Below are positions 1 to 6,588 of a stretch of DNA of 10,104 nucleotides, in pieces. Made by a program: the position numbers and the translations under genes. Each line of letters begins with the position of its first letter. Within the stretch, counting starts at the first letter, position 1. Origin of the DNA: JAYZAP01 sp964645285 (GTDB lineage Bacteria > Pseudomonadota > Alphaproteobacteria > JAAXGF01); the NCBI GenBank assembly GCA_964645285.1, contig CAZYDR010000124.1:1-10104 (forward strand). Direction: 5' to 3'. The notes under the pieces are model-generated. The model was not told the origin of the DNA and made no database searches. It was given only the letters and a program-made list of their open reading frames with translations.

Positions 1-710
1 CAATCTGTATCGCTGATATCGTCATCTTCTGGATCAATCAATGAGTCCTGAGCCTGGTCCAACAACCCGCGTAGCATCACTGGCAGTTCATCCGGCGCAT
101 CGCAGGTAGCATCGGGCTTTGCGGCGGTGAGTTCGTCCGGCGCACCGTAGCCCCAGGTGACCGCAACTGTGGCCACATTGTTGGCGCGGGCGCCGAGGAT
201 GTCGTGTTCGCGGTCGCCGATCATGACGCAGTTTGCCGGATCGAGTTGCTGCGTGTCCAGGAGATGGACGATGAGCGCCGCCTTTTCGCGCCGGGTACCG
301 TCCAGTTCAGGGCCGAAGATGGCGGTGAAGAACCGCGCCAGATCGAAATGCTCGACGATGCGGGTGGCGTAGACGTGGGGCTTGGAGGTTGCCACGTAGA
401 GCTCGAAGCCGTCCACCCGTAGGGTCTCAAGCGCGTCGGTAATGCCCGGATAAACTGCGTTCTCGTACAGCCCCTTGGCGAAAAATCGCTCGCGGTAGAA
501 CGCTAGGGCCTCGCCGGCCCGTTCGGGGCCGCCGAGCAACCGGTCGAAAGACTCCTGCAGCGGCGGCCCGATGCACCAAACAAGATCGTCGGCCTCAGGC
601 GCCGCTTCGCCGAGTTTCTCCAGAGCGTACTGGATCGAGCCGGTAATCCCCTGCTTGGGATCGGTCAGAGTGCCGTCGAGATCGAACAGCAGAGCGTGCC
701 GCGCCGTCAC
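1..710 (-). CDS. HAD-family phosphatase, Gph/HAD_2-like (3' end outside window)
   Basis: This is a haloacid dehalogenase-type phosphohydrolase, probably cytoplasmic, acting on a small phosphorylated metabolite that I cannot name. All four HAD motifs are visible in the 236 residues present: DLDGT at 10-14 (nucleophile D10, acid/base D12), the T/S motif ATSKP at 107-111, K143 in REK, and GDREHD at 165-170. A helical type C1 cap fits between motifs I and II (about 18-95), including the GPPLQESF stretch typical of phosphoglycolate-phosphatase-like members. The frame is still open at base 1, and the visible tail is acidic. The start is GTG at 710, which overlaps the stop of the upstream amidase gene (GTGA, 4 bp). 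No strong Shine-Dalgarno sequence precedes it, so translational coupling is likely. No other start exists in this frame before residue 163. Family is sure; substrate is not. Confidence 0.9.
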   Translation of the reverse strand, partial: MTARHALLFDLDGTLTDPKQGITGSIQYALEKLGEAAPEADDLVWCIGPPLQESFDRLLGGPERAGEALAFYRERFFAKGLYENAVYPGITDALETLRVDGFELYVATSKPHVYATRIVEHFDLARFFTAIFGPELDGTRREKAALIVHLLDTQQLDPANCVMIGDREHDILGARANNVATVAVTWGYGAPDELTAAKPDATCDAPDELPVMLRGLLDQAQDSLIDPEDDDISDTD

Positions 711-2944
711 GCGTCGGGCATGGCGAACGGGGCGTCATCAAGGAAACGGCGCAGCACGTTCTCGCTGACCCGTGAGACGTTGTTGTCGTAACCGTTGTGG
801 GGCAGGCTGCCCGGCCAGGTGATGGAGCCGACCGAGAACACGCCGCCGCCGCTGGGCGTCTCGAAGAACGTCATATCAGCGCGCACGTTGGGGTTTTGAA
901 TGCCGTCCATGGCGGCATGGTTAAAGCCGATCTCGTCGGGCACGATCATCGTGTTTGCCGAATGGCCTTCGGAGCTTGCCAGGATCAGGGTGTGGGGCGG
1001 GGTGCCGGCCATGGCGTCGGCGGCGTCGATTTCGGAGCCGCTGGCGCCGCCGCCGAGGATGCCGAAGTCACCGATCACCTCGTCGTCGCCGATGCCCTCG
1101 AAGATGAATCCGGCGCGGGCGTCGAAGCTCGCCTCCTTGCGCACATAGTAGCCCGAGGCGTCGAAGCCGACCGCCACCGTGCCGACGCCGCAGAGCGCCT
1201 GGGGCGCCATGCCGAGACGGCGCCACAATCCGCCGTACTCGCCGGTGAACTCGAGGTAGTACTCACCCGGCTCCTCGTCGCGGTAGCGGATGCCGTCCTC
1301 GGCCCGGCGCAACTCAAGCGCGCCCGGCATGTCGTCCGACAGGGCGCAGCGCCAGATGAAGCCGTTGCCGCCGAGATAGGCCATGCGGCCGCCCCGCGCC
1401 AGGTAGGTCCGCAGGCCGTCCCACATGGGCGTGGTGTAGTACTCGGGATGGGCGCCAGTGACCACGGCGGCGTACTGCTCGAGTACCGCGACGCCCTCGT
1501 TATGCAGGTCCTCGTCGGTAATGACGTCGTACTCGATGCCCTTCTCTTCGAGCCAGCCGAGGATGTGGGTGTCGGGATTGAAGCTCCACAGCGGCGTTTT
1601 GGGCGCCATGTTGAGCACCGGCCGCAGGCGCGAGGTATAGCGCACGCCACTGCCGTCGGAATGGGTGTCGTAAGTCGACAGGCCGAATTCCTGATGCTCC
1701 TGGAGGAAGACATCGCCCGGATCCAGGGTGGTCCAGAAGGTCTCGGTCACTTCCGAGAAGCGGTTGTTCATCAGCCATTGGTAGTTGGAGTAGGCCAGGT
1801 ATGTCACGGTCGAGGCCAGGAAGGCGAGCTTCGACGTAGTCGTACCCCGGGGCGGGCGCACGAAAAACGTCACGTACCACTCGTCATCGTCGGCCCGCAG
1901 GCGCACCGCGTAGACGCCGCTGCGCAGATCCGCCGGGATTTCATAGGTGAAGTCGGTTTCCCATTCGGCGTCGTAGAGGTCGTCGTCGTGGAAGTGTATG
2001 GCGCCGTATTGCTGGGGCGCGTGGTTCCAGTTCTGCTCGGTGCCGCTCCAGTTGAAGCCCTTGACCCCGCGTGACGGCAAATTGATCGCCTTGCCATGGA
2101 GGCCGTTGGGGCCGGTGTCGGTGACGCCATCGCCGCCGATGTCGCGCGAGAAGTCCCAGGCCGCGACCACCGAAGTGTCGCGCTCATAAGGGAAAGCGTC
2201 CCAGCCCAGGGCGGCGCTGGCAGCCAGGTCAAGAGCGCTGGCGACCAGCCGCGGCCGGTCGAGTTTGCCGTTGAAGAAGTGGCTGGCGCCGGGCCGGCCC
2301 GCCGGATGGGTCGCCGGCAGGGCGGCCATGATCAACGGCTGGGCGCTGGCCATGGCGGGCGTGAAGCCGACGACCCCCGTGGCGCTGGCGCTGGCGCTGG
2401 CTTCAAGCTGGGAGCCGATGAAATCCTGGGAGACGCAAAGCGCTCCCGCCGCCGCATCATAGGCGGCGGTAACTAAATTCCAGCGCCGGGCCGCCAATGG
2501 CTTGCCGGTGCTGACGCTGGTCACGCCGCCACTGCCGTCGCCAAGCCGCATGGCGGCTGCTCCATTGTCGTCGATGGTCAGGGCGAAGCCGCTGGCGCTG
2601 GCCTCGTCCCAGTTGGCGATCAGGCCCTGGGCGCCCTTGTCCGGGGTGGTGGGAAAGACCCAGGCCTGGACCGTGAAGCTGTCCAGCCCGGTCACCACCG
2701 GGCTCGAGGGAATGGTCACATAGGAGCCGGCCACGGTAGGCTGGTCGCGGCCGGGATAATCGCCGGCGAAGGGCGCGGCGATTTCCTCTTCGCGATAGAT
2801 GTCGTGATCGGGCTCGTCGTCGCCGCAGATTACCCGCACCAAGTCAGCACGATAACTCGTGGGCCCGTAGGTGCTGACCATGACGTTGAGAGAATCGCCC
2901 GGCATGACCGTCCAGGCATTGGCATAACCAACGATCTTTTTCAT
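707..2944 (-). CDS. N,N-dimethylformamidase-type amidase, large subunit
   Basis: The 745-residue protein matches the large (beta) subunit of N,N-dimethylformamidase (about 760 residues in known enzymes), which hydrolyses DMF to formate and dimethylamine. Visible layout: an N-terminal beta region (1-65), a LamG/concanavalin-like domain (about 70-255) and the family-specific C-terminal catalytic region (about 260-735). In the Paracoccus enzyme a mononuclear iron is held by two Tyr and one Glu, with His and Asn nearby. Equivalent residues appear here as TYLAYSNY (Y382/Y385/Y388), Y425 in YDTH, H499-P-E501, and N527 in LGGNG. The H-x-E to N spacing agrees with the published numbering as I recall it. 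There is no signal peptide, so it should be cytoplasmic. A GGGG-rich Shine-Dalgarno lies about 9 bases before ATG 2944, 15 bp after the candidate small-subunit gene. The true substrate may be another formamide or amide. Family confident, substrate inferred. Confidence 0.85.
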   Translation of the reverse strand: MKKIVGYANAWTVMPGDSLNVMVSTYGPTSYRADLVRVICGDDEPDHDIYREEEIAAPFAGDYPGRDQPTVAGSYVTIPSSPVVTGLDSFTVQAWVFPTTPDKGAQGLIANWDEASASGFALTIDDNGAAAMRLGDGSGGVTSVSTGKPLAARRWNLVTAAYDAAAGALCVSQDFIGSQLEASASASATGVVGFTPAMASAQPLIMAALPATHPAGRPGASHFFNGKLDRPRLVASALDLAASAALGWDAFPYERDTSVVAAWDFSRDIGGDGVTDTGPNGLHGKAINLPSRGVKGFNWSGTEQNWNHAPQQYGAIHFHDDDLYDAEWETDFTYEIPADLRSGVYAVRLRADDDEWYVTFFVRPPRGTTTSKLAFLASTVTYLAYSNYQWLMNNRFSEVTETFWTTLDPGDVFLQEHQEFGLSTYDTHSDGSGVRYTSRLRPVLNMAPKTPLWSFNPDTHILGWLEEKGIEYDVITDEDLHNEGVAVLEQYAAVVTGAHPEYYTTPMWDGLRTYLARGGRMAYLGGNGFIWRCALSDDMPGALELRRAEDGIRYRDEEPGEYYLEFTGEYGGLWRRLGMAPQALCGVGTVAVGFDASGYYVRKEASFDARAGFIFEGIGDDEVIGDFGILGGGASGSEIDAADAMAGTPPHTLILASSEGHSANTMIVPDEIGFNHAAMDGIQNPNVRADMTFFETPSGGGVFSVGSITWPGSLPHNGYDNNVSRVSENVLRRFLDDAPFAMPDA
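2381..2402. repeat. Short GGCGCT hexanucleotide tandem repeat inside the amidase gene
   Basis: Three perfect GGCGCT units plus GGCT occur in a row. On the coding strand they give the alternating Ala-Ser run at residues 182-188 of the amidase large subunit, within the LamG-like domain. Because the unit is 6 bp, copy-number change would add or remove an Ala-Ser pair without shifting the frame. A similar CGCTGGCG stretch occurs near 2589-2601. Confidence 0.7.
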
Positions 2945-2959
2945 TTCACATTCCCCCCT

Positions 2960-3259
2960 CTAGACCAACGCGACGCCGGTGACCGCCTGCCAGCGCATGC
3001 GGAAGACCTTTTTGGCGGCTTCAAAGTAGTCGTCGAAAACCAGGTCTTCATAGAACTCCAGCTTGGCGCCGCGAACCGTCGGCATCTTGGCCAGAGTCCA
3101 CTCAACACCGCGCTTGGTGGAGACGATGATGGTGCGCTCGCTCATGGGTCCCAGGCGCAGGCGGTTGACCACCAGGGTCAACTCGGGGCTATAAGGTCCG
3201 CCGGGATTTTGATTGAACTCTTCGACCAGGTCGCTTCGTGTGGGGTCGATTTCATACAT
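2960..3259 (-). CDS. Candidate small subunit of the dimethylformamidase-type amidase
   Basis: This 99-residue soluble protein has no signal peptide or membrane segment. Known dimethylformamidases pair a large subunit with a small one of about 130 residues encoded just upstream, and this gene sits exactly there, 15 bp before the large-subunit start. Its pattern (NPGGPYSP at about 18-25, R-rich strand at 33-42, EW at 53-54, RG at 63-64, FEAAKKVFRMRW near 79-90) fits my general impression of the small subunit. The identification rests mainly on position, and the protein lacks roughly 30 residues of the usual length. An in-frame TAG two codons before ATG 3259 rules out a longer start. The Shine-Dalgarno (AAGGA) lies within the end of the cupin gene. 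If not the small subunit, it is an uncharacterised protein co-translated with the amidase. Confidence 0.62.
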   Translation of the reverse strand: MYEIDPTRSDLVEEFNQNPGGPYSPELTLVVNRLRLGPMSERTIIVSTKRGVEWTLAKMPTVRGAKLEFYEDLVFDDYFEAAKKVFRMRWQAVTGVALV

Positions 3260-3262
3260 TCC

Positions 3263-3646
3263 CTAATCCTTTACCTCGGGTTCCACGGTTATGAAATAAT
3301 TTTTGTAATGCCCGGTCATTTTAAAATGGCCTTTGAAACCGCGCGGGATGACGTATGCGTCGCCCGCCGTATAGGTCTCGGTATGGCCGCTTTGGTCGGT
3401 GATGGTCATGGTGCCATCAAGCACGAAGCAACACTGGTCAAAAGGGTAATCGAGTGCCTCCTCGGTGCACGGCGTGCACTCCCAGACGCCCACATTGACG
3501 GTGCCGGCCGGATTGGTGAAGAACATGTGGCCACGTTCGTCGGCGGTGCCGTCGGCCACTAAGTCGTCGGCGATATAGCCCATGGGCTTCATCTCGCCTT
3601 CCGGCGAGCCGCCGGGCAGCAGGCGGGTAATCACGCTGTCGGTCAT
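3263..3646 (-). CDS. Small cupin-fold protein (Cupin_3/DUF861-like)
   Basis: A 127-residue single-domain cupin. The pattern CCFVLDGTMTI (about 72-82), then GDAYVIPRGFKGHF (about 95-108), is typical of Cupin_3 (DUF861) proteins, the group that includes EutQ-like and ureidoglycine-aminohydrolase-like members. The His residues of the classical HxH cupin metal motif are replaced here (PFDQCC), as is common in Cupin_3, so metal binding cannot be assumed. The role is unknown; it may bind a small metabolite of the amidase pathway. It is the first gene of the cupin-small subunit-large subunit-HAD set. Its stop lies only 3 bp before the next start and in the same frame. A GGGGGA Shine-Dalgarno at about 3654-3659 supports ATG 3646. 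Confidence 0.8.
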   Translation of the reverse strand: MTDSVITRLLPGGSPEGEMKPMGYIADDLVADGTADERGHMFFTNPAGTVNVGVWECTPCTEEALDYPFDQCCFVLDGTMTITDQSGHTETYTAGDAYVIPRGFKGHFKMTGHYKNYFITVEPEVKD

Positions 3647-3690
3647 GGTGTCGTCCCCCGATAGTTTGATGGTCGTGTTCAGGCCGGGAG

Positions 3691-3729
3691 AAAGATAAGG
3701 GCCCGCACCTGGATCTTGGCGCGGGCCCT
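3691..3729 (-). terminator. Hairpin resembling a rho-independent terminator after the binding-protein gene
   Basis: Perfect 9-bp arms (AGGGCCCGC at 3698-3706 and GCGGGCCCT at 3721-3729) enclose a 14-base loop. In the minus-strand transcript the stem is followed by TTATCTTTCTCC, an imperfect T-rich tract. It lies about 40 bp after the binding-protein stop and about 50 bp before the cupin start. It could stop or attenuate transcription into the amidase genes. The U tract is weak, so partial readthrough is possible. I see no convincing promoter between it and the cupin gene. Confidence 0.6.
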
Positions 3730-3751
3730 CAACGTCTGGCTACGGCCTGAA

Positions 3752-3764
3752 ACCACGCGGTGGT
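3752..3764. other. Small perfect inverted repeat (hairpin) just after the binding-protein stop
   Basis: ACCAC-GCG-GTGGT forms a 5-bp stem with a 3-base loop, 7 bp past the binding-protein stop codon. It may stabilise the mRNA 3' end or act with the larger terminator-like hairpin next to it. No T tract follows. Confidence 0.4.
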
Positions 3765-3770
3765 GTCAGA

Positions 3771-4880
3771 TCAGAAGCCGGCCTTCATCTCCTGGAATCG
3801 CCGGATGACCTCATCCTTATTTTTAAAGCGGCAATACAGCACGCCCGACTCCAGCAGCTCGGTCGGGTCCCTGGGAAGCTGCAGGCCGGCCAATGTCTCG
3901 TCGCTGACCTGCTCGAACGCGCGCTGGTTCGAGTGACCCATGCCCCACTCGGTGATGTAGAGCAAGGCGCTATCGACCGAGAGCATGGAATCGAGCATGT
4001 CATAGGCCTTGTCGGGATGCGGCCCGTCCTTGATCAGGCACATGCCGCAGGACCAGGTCTCGACCCCTTCCTTGGGGAGCATGAACCTGATCGGAACGCC
4101 TTCGGCCCTGAGAAACGACGCGCCGCTGTCCCAGGTCAACGCCGCCACCACCTCGCCCGACGCCAGCGCCTGGGTGACCGAGCTCTCGTCGGTGGCATAG
4201 AACCGCAGTAACGGCTTCTGCTTCTCGAGTAGGGCCATCACCTTGTCGAGGTCGGCATCGCTCATGTCGCAGGGATCGACCCCGGCATAGATGGCGGTGA
4301 TAAATAGGGTCTCATCGACCGAATCGAACACCGCGAGACGCCCCGCATAGCGCTCGTCCCACAACAGAGACCATGAATCCTCGCCTTCCCAATCGACCAG
4401 GTCGGTGCGATAGGTGATCGAGGTCCGGCCCCAGCTGGTCGGCAGGAACCACTGCTCGCCGTTGAACTGAGTTCCCTTGAGGCTCTTGAGCACGGGAAAG
4501 ACGTCGGGCCAGTTAGACAGGCGGTCGGTGTCGATGGCCTGAATCAGGCCGGCGTCCCGCCATTGGGACACCATAGGGCTGCAGGGCTGCACGATGTCGG
4601 GCGTGAATCCGGTGCGGACCTTCTGGAACGCCTCGTTCTCATCGGCGTAAAATACGTACTCGGGAGGGACGCCATGCTTTTCCTCGTAGGCTTTGTACAA
4701 CGTCGGATCATCGAAGCCGCCCCAGGTGAAGTAAAGCACTTCTCCTTCAGCAGCTGCGGCGCGCTGCGGCGCCATCGGCGCCGCTAACGTGACGACGCCG
4801 GCCGCAGCCAGCGCCTTGTTGATCTCGCGGCGGCTCATTGTGCCGGCCGCTAGTTTGTCCTTAAATTCGTTGTTTTCCAT
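3771..4880 (-). CDS. ABC-transporter substrate-binding protein, PotD/PotF-like, Tat signal
   Basis: The 369-residue protein is a periplasmic solute-binding protein of the spermidine/putrescine group. The N terminus holds a Tat-type signal: SRREINK at 16-22, a hydrophobic Ala/Val stretch (23-35) and a probable cleavage site after the AAAA at 41-44. Family landmarks include FTWGGF (51-56), SWGRTSITYRTDLVD (149-163), LTWDSG (248-253) and the C-terminal helix KAYDMLDSML (291-300). Acidic pocket residues may be supplied by the D186-E190 region; the usual C-terminal pocket Trp/Asp pair is changed (WSCGM at 276-280), so the ligand may not be a polyamine. No permease or ATPase lies beside it in this window. 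ATG 4880 has a GGGAGC Shine-Dalgarno about 6 bases upstream. Lying just before the amidase set, it may import an N-methylated or cationic substrate, which is inference. Confidence 0.88.
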   Translation of the reverse strand: MENNEFKDKLAAGTMSRREINKALAAAGVVTLAAPMAPQRAAAAEGEVLYFTWGGFDDPTLYKAYEEKHGVPPEYVFYADENEAFQKVRTGFTPDIVQPCSPMVSQWRDAGLIQAIDTDRLSNWPDVFPVLKSLKGTQFNGEQWFLPTSWGRTSITYRTDLVDWEGEDSWSLLWDERYAGRLAVFDSVDETLFITAIYAGVDPCDMSDADLDKVMALLEKQKPLLRFYATDESSVTQALASGEVVAALTWDSGASFLRAEGVPIRFMLPKEGVETWSCGMCLIKDGPHPDKAYDMLDSMLSVDSALLYITEWGMGHSNQRAFEQVSDETLAGLQLPRDPTELLESGVLYCRFKNKDEVIRRFQEMKAGF

Positions 4881-4899
4881 GTCTGCTCCCAGTGTTTCT

Positions 4900-4934
4900 G
4901 GAACCGGCGCTGGTCGCTTTTTGGCAGCCGGTCC
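4900..4934 (-). promoter_or_regulatory. Hairpin in the leader of the binding-protein gene
   Basis: GGAACCGGC at 4900-4908 and GCCGGTCC at 4927-4934 are complementary apart from one bulged base. They would form a strong stem in the 5' leader of the binding-protein mRNA, ending about 20 bases before its start codon. It could affect translation or mRNA stability. I do not recognise a known riboswitch. Confidence 0.45.
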
Positions 4935-4993
4935 TCGATTATCGCTCCTGAATACCTGCGACCGAGACGAATTCGCTGGTTAGACGGAATAAA

Positions 4994-5022
4994 ACACTAA
5001 CCATCCAGTCAGTTTGTTTCAA
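4994..5022 (-). promoter_or_regulatory. Candidate sigma-70-like promoter with overlapping dyad operator
   Basis: On the minus strand TTGAAA (5022-5017) and TAGTGT (4999-4994) are separated by 17 bases, matching housekeeping spacing, and would start transcription near 4987, leaving a leader of about 105 bases before the binding-protein start. An imperfect 18-bp dyad, ACTAACCATCCAGTCAGT (4996-5013), with 5 of 6 arm pairs matched, covers the spacer and the -10 box. That size and position would suit repression by a dimeric regulator such as a TetR-family protein. No such regulator gene is in the window. Confidence 0.5.
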
Positions 5023-5032
5023 GCCTATAGGC
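5023..5032. promoter_or_regulatory. Perfect 10-bp palindrome next to the candidate -35 box
   Basis: GCCTATAGGC is an exact palindrome directly abutting the candidate -35 element of the binding-protein promoter. It is too short to form a stable hairpin, so a protein-binding half or core site is more likely than a terminator of the preceding gene. The function is unknown. Confidence 0.35.
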
Positions 5033-5056
5033 CGGGAGTCGTTCTACTTCATCAGC

Positions 5057-6511
5057 TCACCCGTAGGTGACCTGGCGCGGCATGGTGGCGTGGATGTGGC
5101 CGACCAGGCGGGAGAACGGCAGGCTCTGCAGCCAAACCTTGCCCGGGCCGGTGAGATTGGCGACGAAAATTCCTTCGCCGCCGAACATCATGGTCTTAAC
5201 CCCGCCGATCGGCGCAATCCGGTAATCGACGCTGACGGTCAACGCGGCCAGGCAGCCGGTATCGACCTGGAGTTTCTCGCCTACCCCGAGGTCGCGTTCA
5301 ACCACCGTGCCGCCGGCATGAATAAAGACCCAGCCGTTGCCGGTCAGGGACTGCATGATGAAGCCCTCGCCGCCGAAAAAGCCAGTGAGGATGTGTTTCC
5401 GGAAATGAATGCCGATCTCGACACCCTTAGCCGCCGCCATGAAGCTGTCCTTCTGGCAGATAAGCATGCCGCCGACCTCGGACAGCTTGACCGGGATAAT
5501 GCTGCCGGGGAACGGCGCCGCGAAGGCCACCTGACGGGTCTTCTCGCCGCTGGTGGTGAACACCGTGAGGAACAGGCTTTCGCCGGTCAGCACCCGCTTG
5601 CCGGCGCCGAGTAATTTGTCGAAGATACCGCCCTGCTGGCCGCTGCCGTCGCCGAAGATGGTCGTCAGGGAAATGTCATTGTGCTTGTACATAAGCGCCC
5701 CGGCCTCGGCGATAACGCTCTCGCTGGGATCGAGCTCGATTTCCACGAACTGCATGTCGTTGCCGACGATACGGAAGTTGATGTCGTCGGCGGCGGACCC
5801 GGCCACATGCCCGAACGACCGGGTGAAGTGCTCGGCGAACTCGCTGATGGTCGAGACCGGCTGCCAGTCGTCGAAGCCGTCGCGCCAGCACTGGGCGTCG
5901 GGATTGGAACGGGCATGGCGCGCCGCGATTTCCCCGTGTATGGGGCCAATGCGCTCCCCGCCAGAAGCAAAGAACCAGTCGTATGTCTCGACCACCGGAA
6001 CCCCGGCCATGGACAGCGGCGGCGCGCCGCAGCGATCATGGAGTGCGGCCACCGCCTCGTCATCAAGACCCAGCCCCTCGGCCAACCGGCGCAGGTAGTC
6101 GGCCTCCTCGACAGTATCCAGTTCGATAGCAATAAGCGACGCGGCGTAAACATCAGCCGCCACCGCCGGCGAGTCGACGGCCTTGACCAGGGCCGGAATG
6201 TCGAACGGGTGTTCGATCTCGGCAGCGAGGAATTCCGTGTCAGGGGCGCCGTCCATGATACGCGCCCGCTCGTCGTCGTCGAGGTCGCCGTCGGCGCTGG
6301 CCGCGGCTATCATGGCGCGCATGAGCAGCCGGGCGTTGGCCTCGGTTTCGCCATTGCCACTTACCGGACGACCATCCAGGGCCCGGACCATGAGGCTGTC
6401 GTCGGCCAGGGGCTCCTTCTTGCCCCGGCGGCGGCCGAATTTGGGTTTACCGTCGCGCGACCCGACGCCCTTGGCGACCAGATTGTTTAAACCCGCCTGT
6501 GACTCGGCCAT
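5057..6511 (-). CDS. DUF533/TerB-like + GYF_2-like + AIM24 (TIGR00266) fusion protein
   Basis: The 484-residue protein joins three recognisable parts. Residues 1-55 are basic and probably disordered. Residues about 57-162 are helical and resemble DUF533/TerB (LLMRAMIAAASADGDLDDDE, then VYAASLIAIELDT). Residues 179-225 look like a GYF_2 domain (WFF at 179, GP at 189-190, W209, DGFDDWQP at 211-218). Residues about 245-480 are an AIM24 domain (GNDMQFVEIELDP at 250-262, AEAGALMY at 268-275, VDTGCLAAL near 416, SLPFSRL at 463-469). AIM24 proteins are usually about 220-270 residues; the yeast member is mitochondrial, and bacterial function is unclear. There is no signal peptide or clear membrane helix. 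ATG 6511 has a strong GGGAGG Shine-Dalgarno 7 bases upstream. Its link to the surrounding amine genes may be only positional. Confidence 0.85.
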   Translation of the reverse strand: MAESQAGLNNLVAKGVGSRDGKPKFGRRRGKKEPLADDSLMVRALDGRPVSGNGETEANARLLMRAMIAAASADGDLDDDERARIMDGAPDTEFLAAEIEHPFDIPALVKAVDSPAVAADVYAASLIAIELDTVEEADYLRRLAEGLGLDDEAVAALHDRCGAPPLSMAGVPVVETYDWFFASGGERIGPIHGEIAARHARSNPDAQCWRDGFDDWQPVSTISEFAEHFTRSFGHVAGSAADDINFRIVGNDMQFVEIELDPSESVIAEAGALMYKHNDISLTTIFGDGSGQQGGIFDKLLGAGKRVLTGESLFLTVFTTSGEKTRQVAFAAPFPGSIIPVKLSEVGGMLICQKDSFMAAAKGVEIGIHFRKHILTGFFGGEGFIMQSLTGNGWVFIHAGGTVVERDLGVGEKLQVDTGCLAALTVSVDYRIAPIGGVKTMMFGGEGIFVANLTGPGKVWLQSLPFSRLVGHIHATMPRQVTYG

Positions 6512-6531
6512 GGCTCAGCCTCCCGATGTCC

Positions 6532-6560
6532 TGTGGTTCTGATCTCTTCAGAGTACCACA
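6532..6560. other. Long interrupted hairpin between the RidA-like and AIM24-fusion genes
   Basis: TGTGGT (6532-6537) plus TCTGA (6538-6542) pair with TCAGA (6548-6552) plus ACCACA (6555-6560), with a TCTCT loop and a 2-base bulge, 11 stem pairs in all. It fills much of the 77-bp gap after the RidA-like gene and ends about 20 bp before the AIM24-fusion start. There is no U tract on either strand, so an intrinsic terminator is doubtful. It may be an mRNA-processing site, a 3'-end stabiliser or an operator. Confidence 0.5.
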
Positions 6561-6588
6561 AGCCGACCCAACGAGAGACTGAAAGTCC

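Noticed and set aside
797..2074. Long plus-strand open frame (425 codons) opposite the amidase large subunit
   Set aside because: It is rich in Gly, Ala, Arg, Val and His with no recognisable domain, and mirrors a well-supported gene on the other strand. This is a common artefact of GC-rich coding DNA.
2381..2402. Hexanucleotide repeat as a phase-variation switch
   Set aside because: A 6-bp unit cannot shift the reading frame, and with under four copies it is more likely a composition effect of an Ala-Ser run.
2804..3562. Plus-strand open frame (252 codons) across the amidase, small-subunit and cupin genes
   Set aside because: It spans two gene boundaries on the opposite strand and shows no domain pattern; the minus-strand genes have Shine-Dalgarno sites and family matches.
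4881..4993. Riboswitch in the leader of the binding-protein gene
   Set aside because: There is one bulged hairpin, but no conserved aptamer core that I recognise.
5681..6490. Plus-strand open frame (269 codons) opposite the AIM24-fusion gene
   Set aside because: No recognisable domain, and the minus-strand gene explains the coding signal with three known domains.
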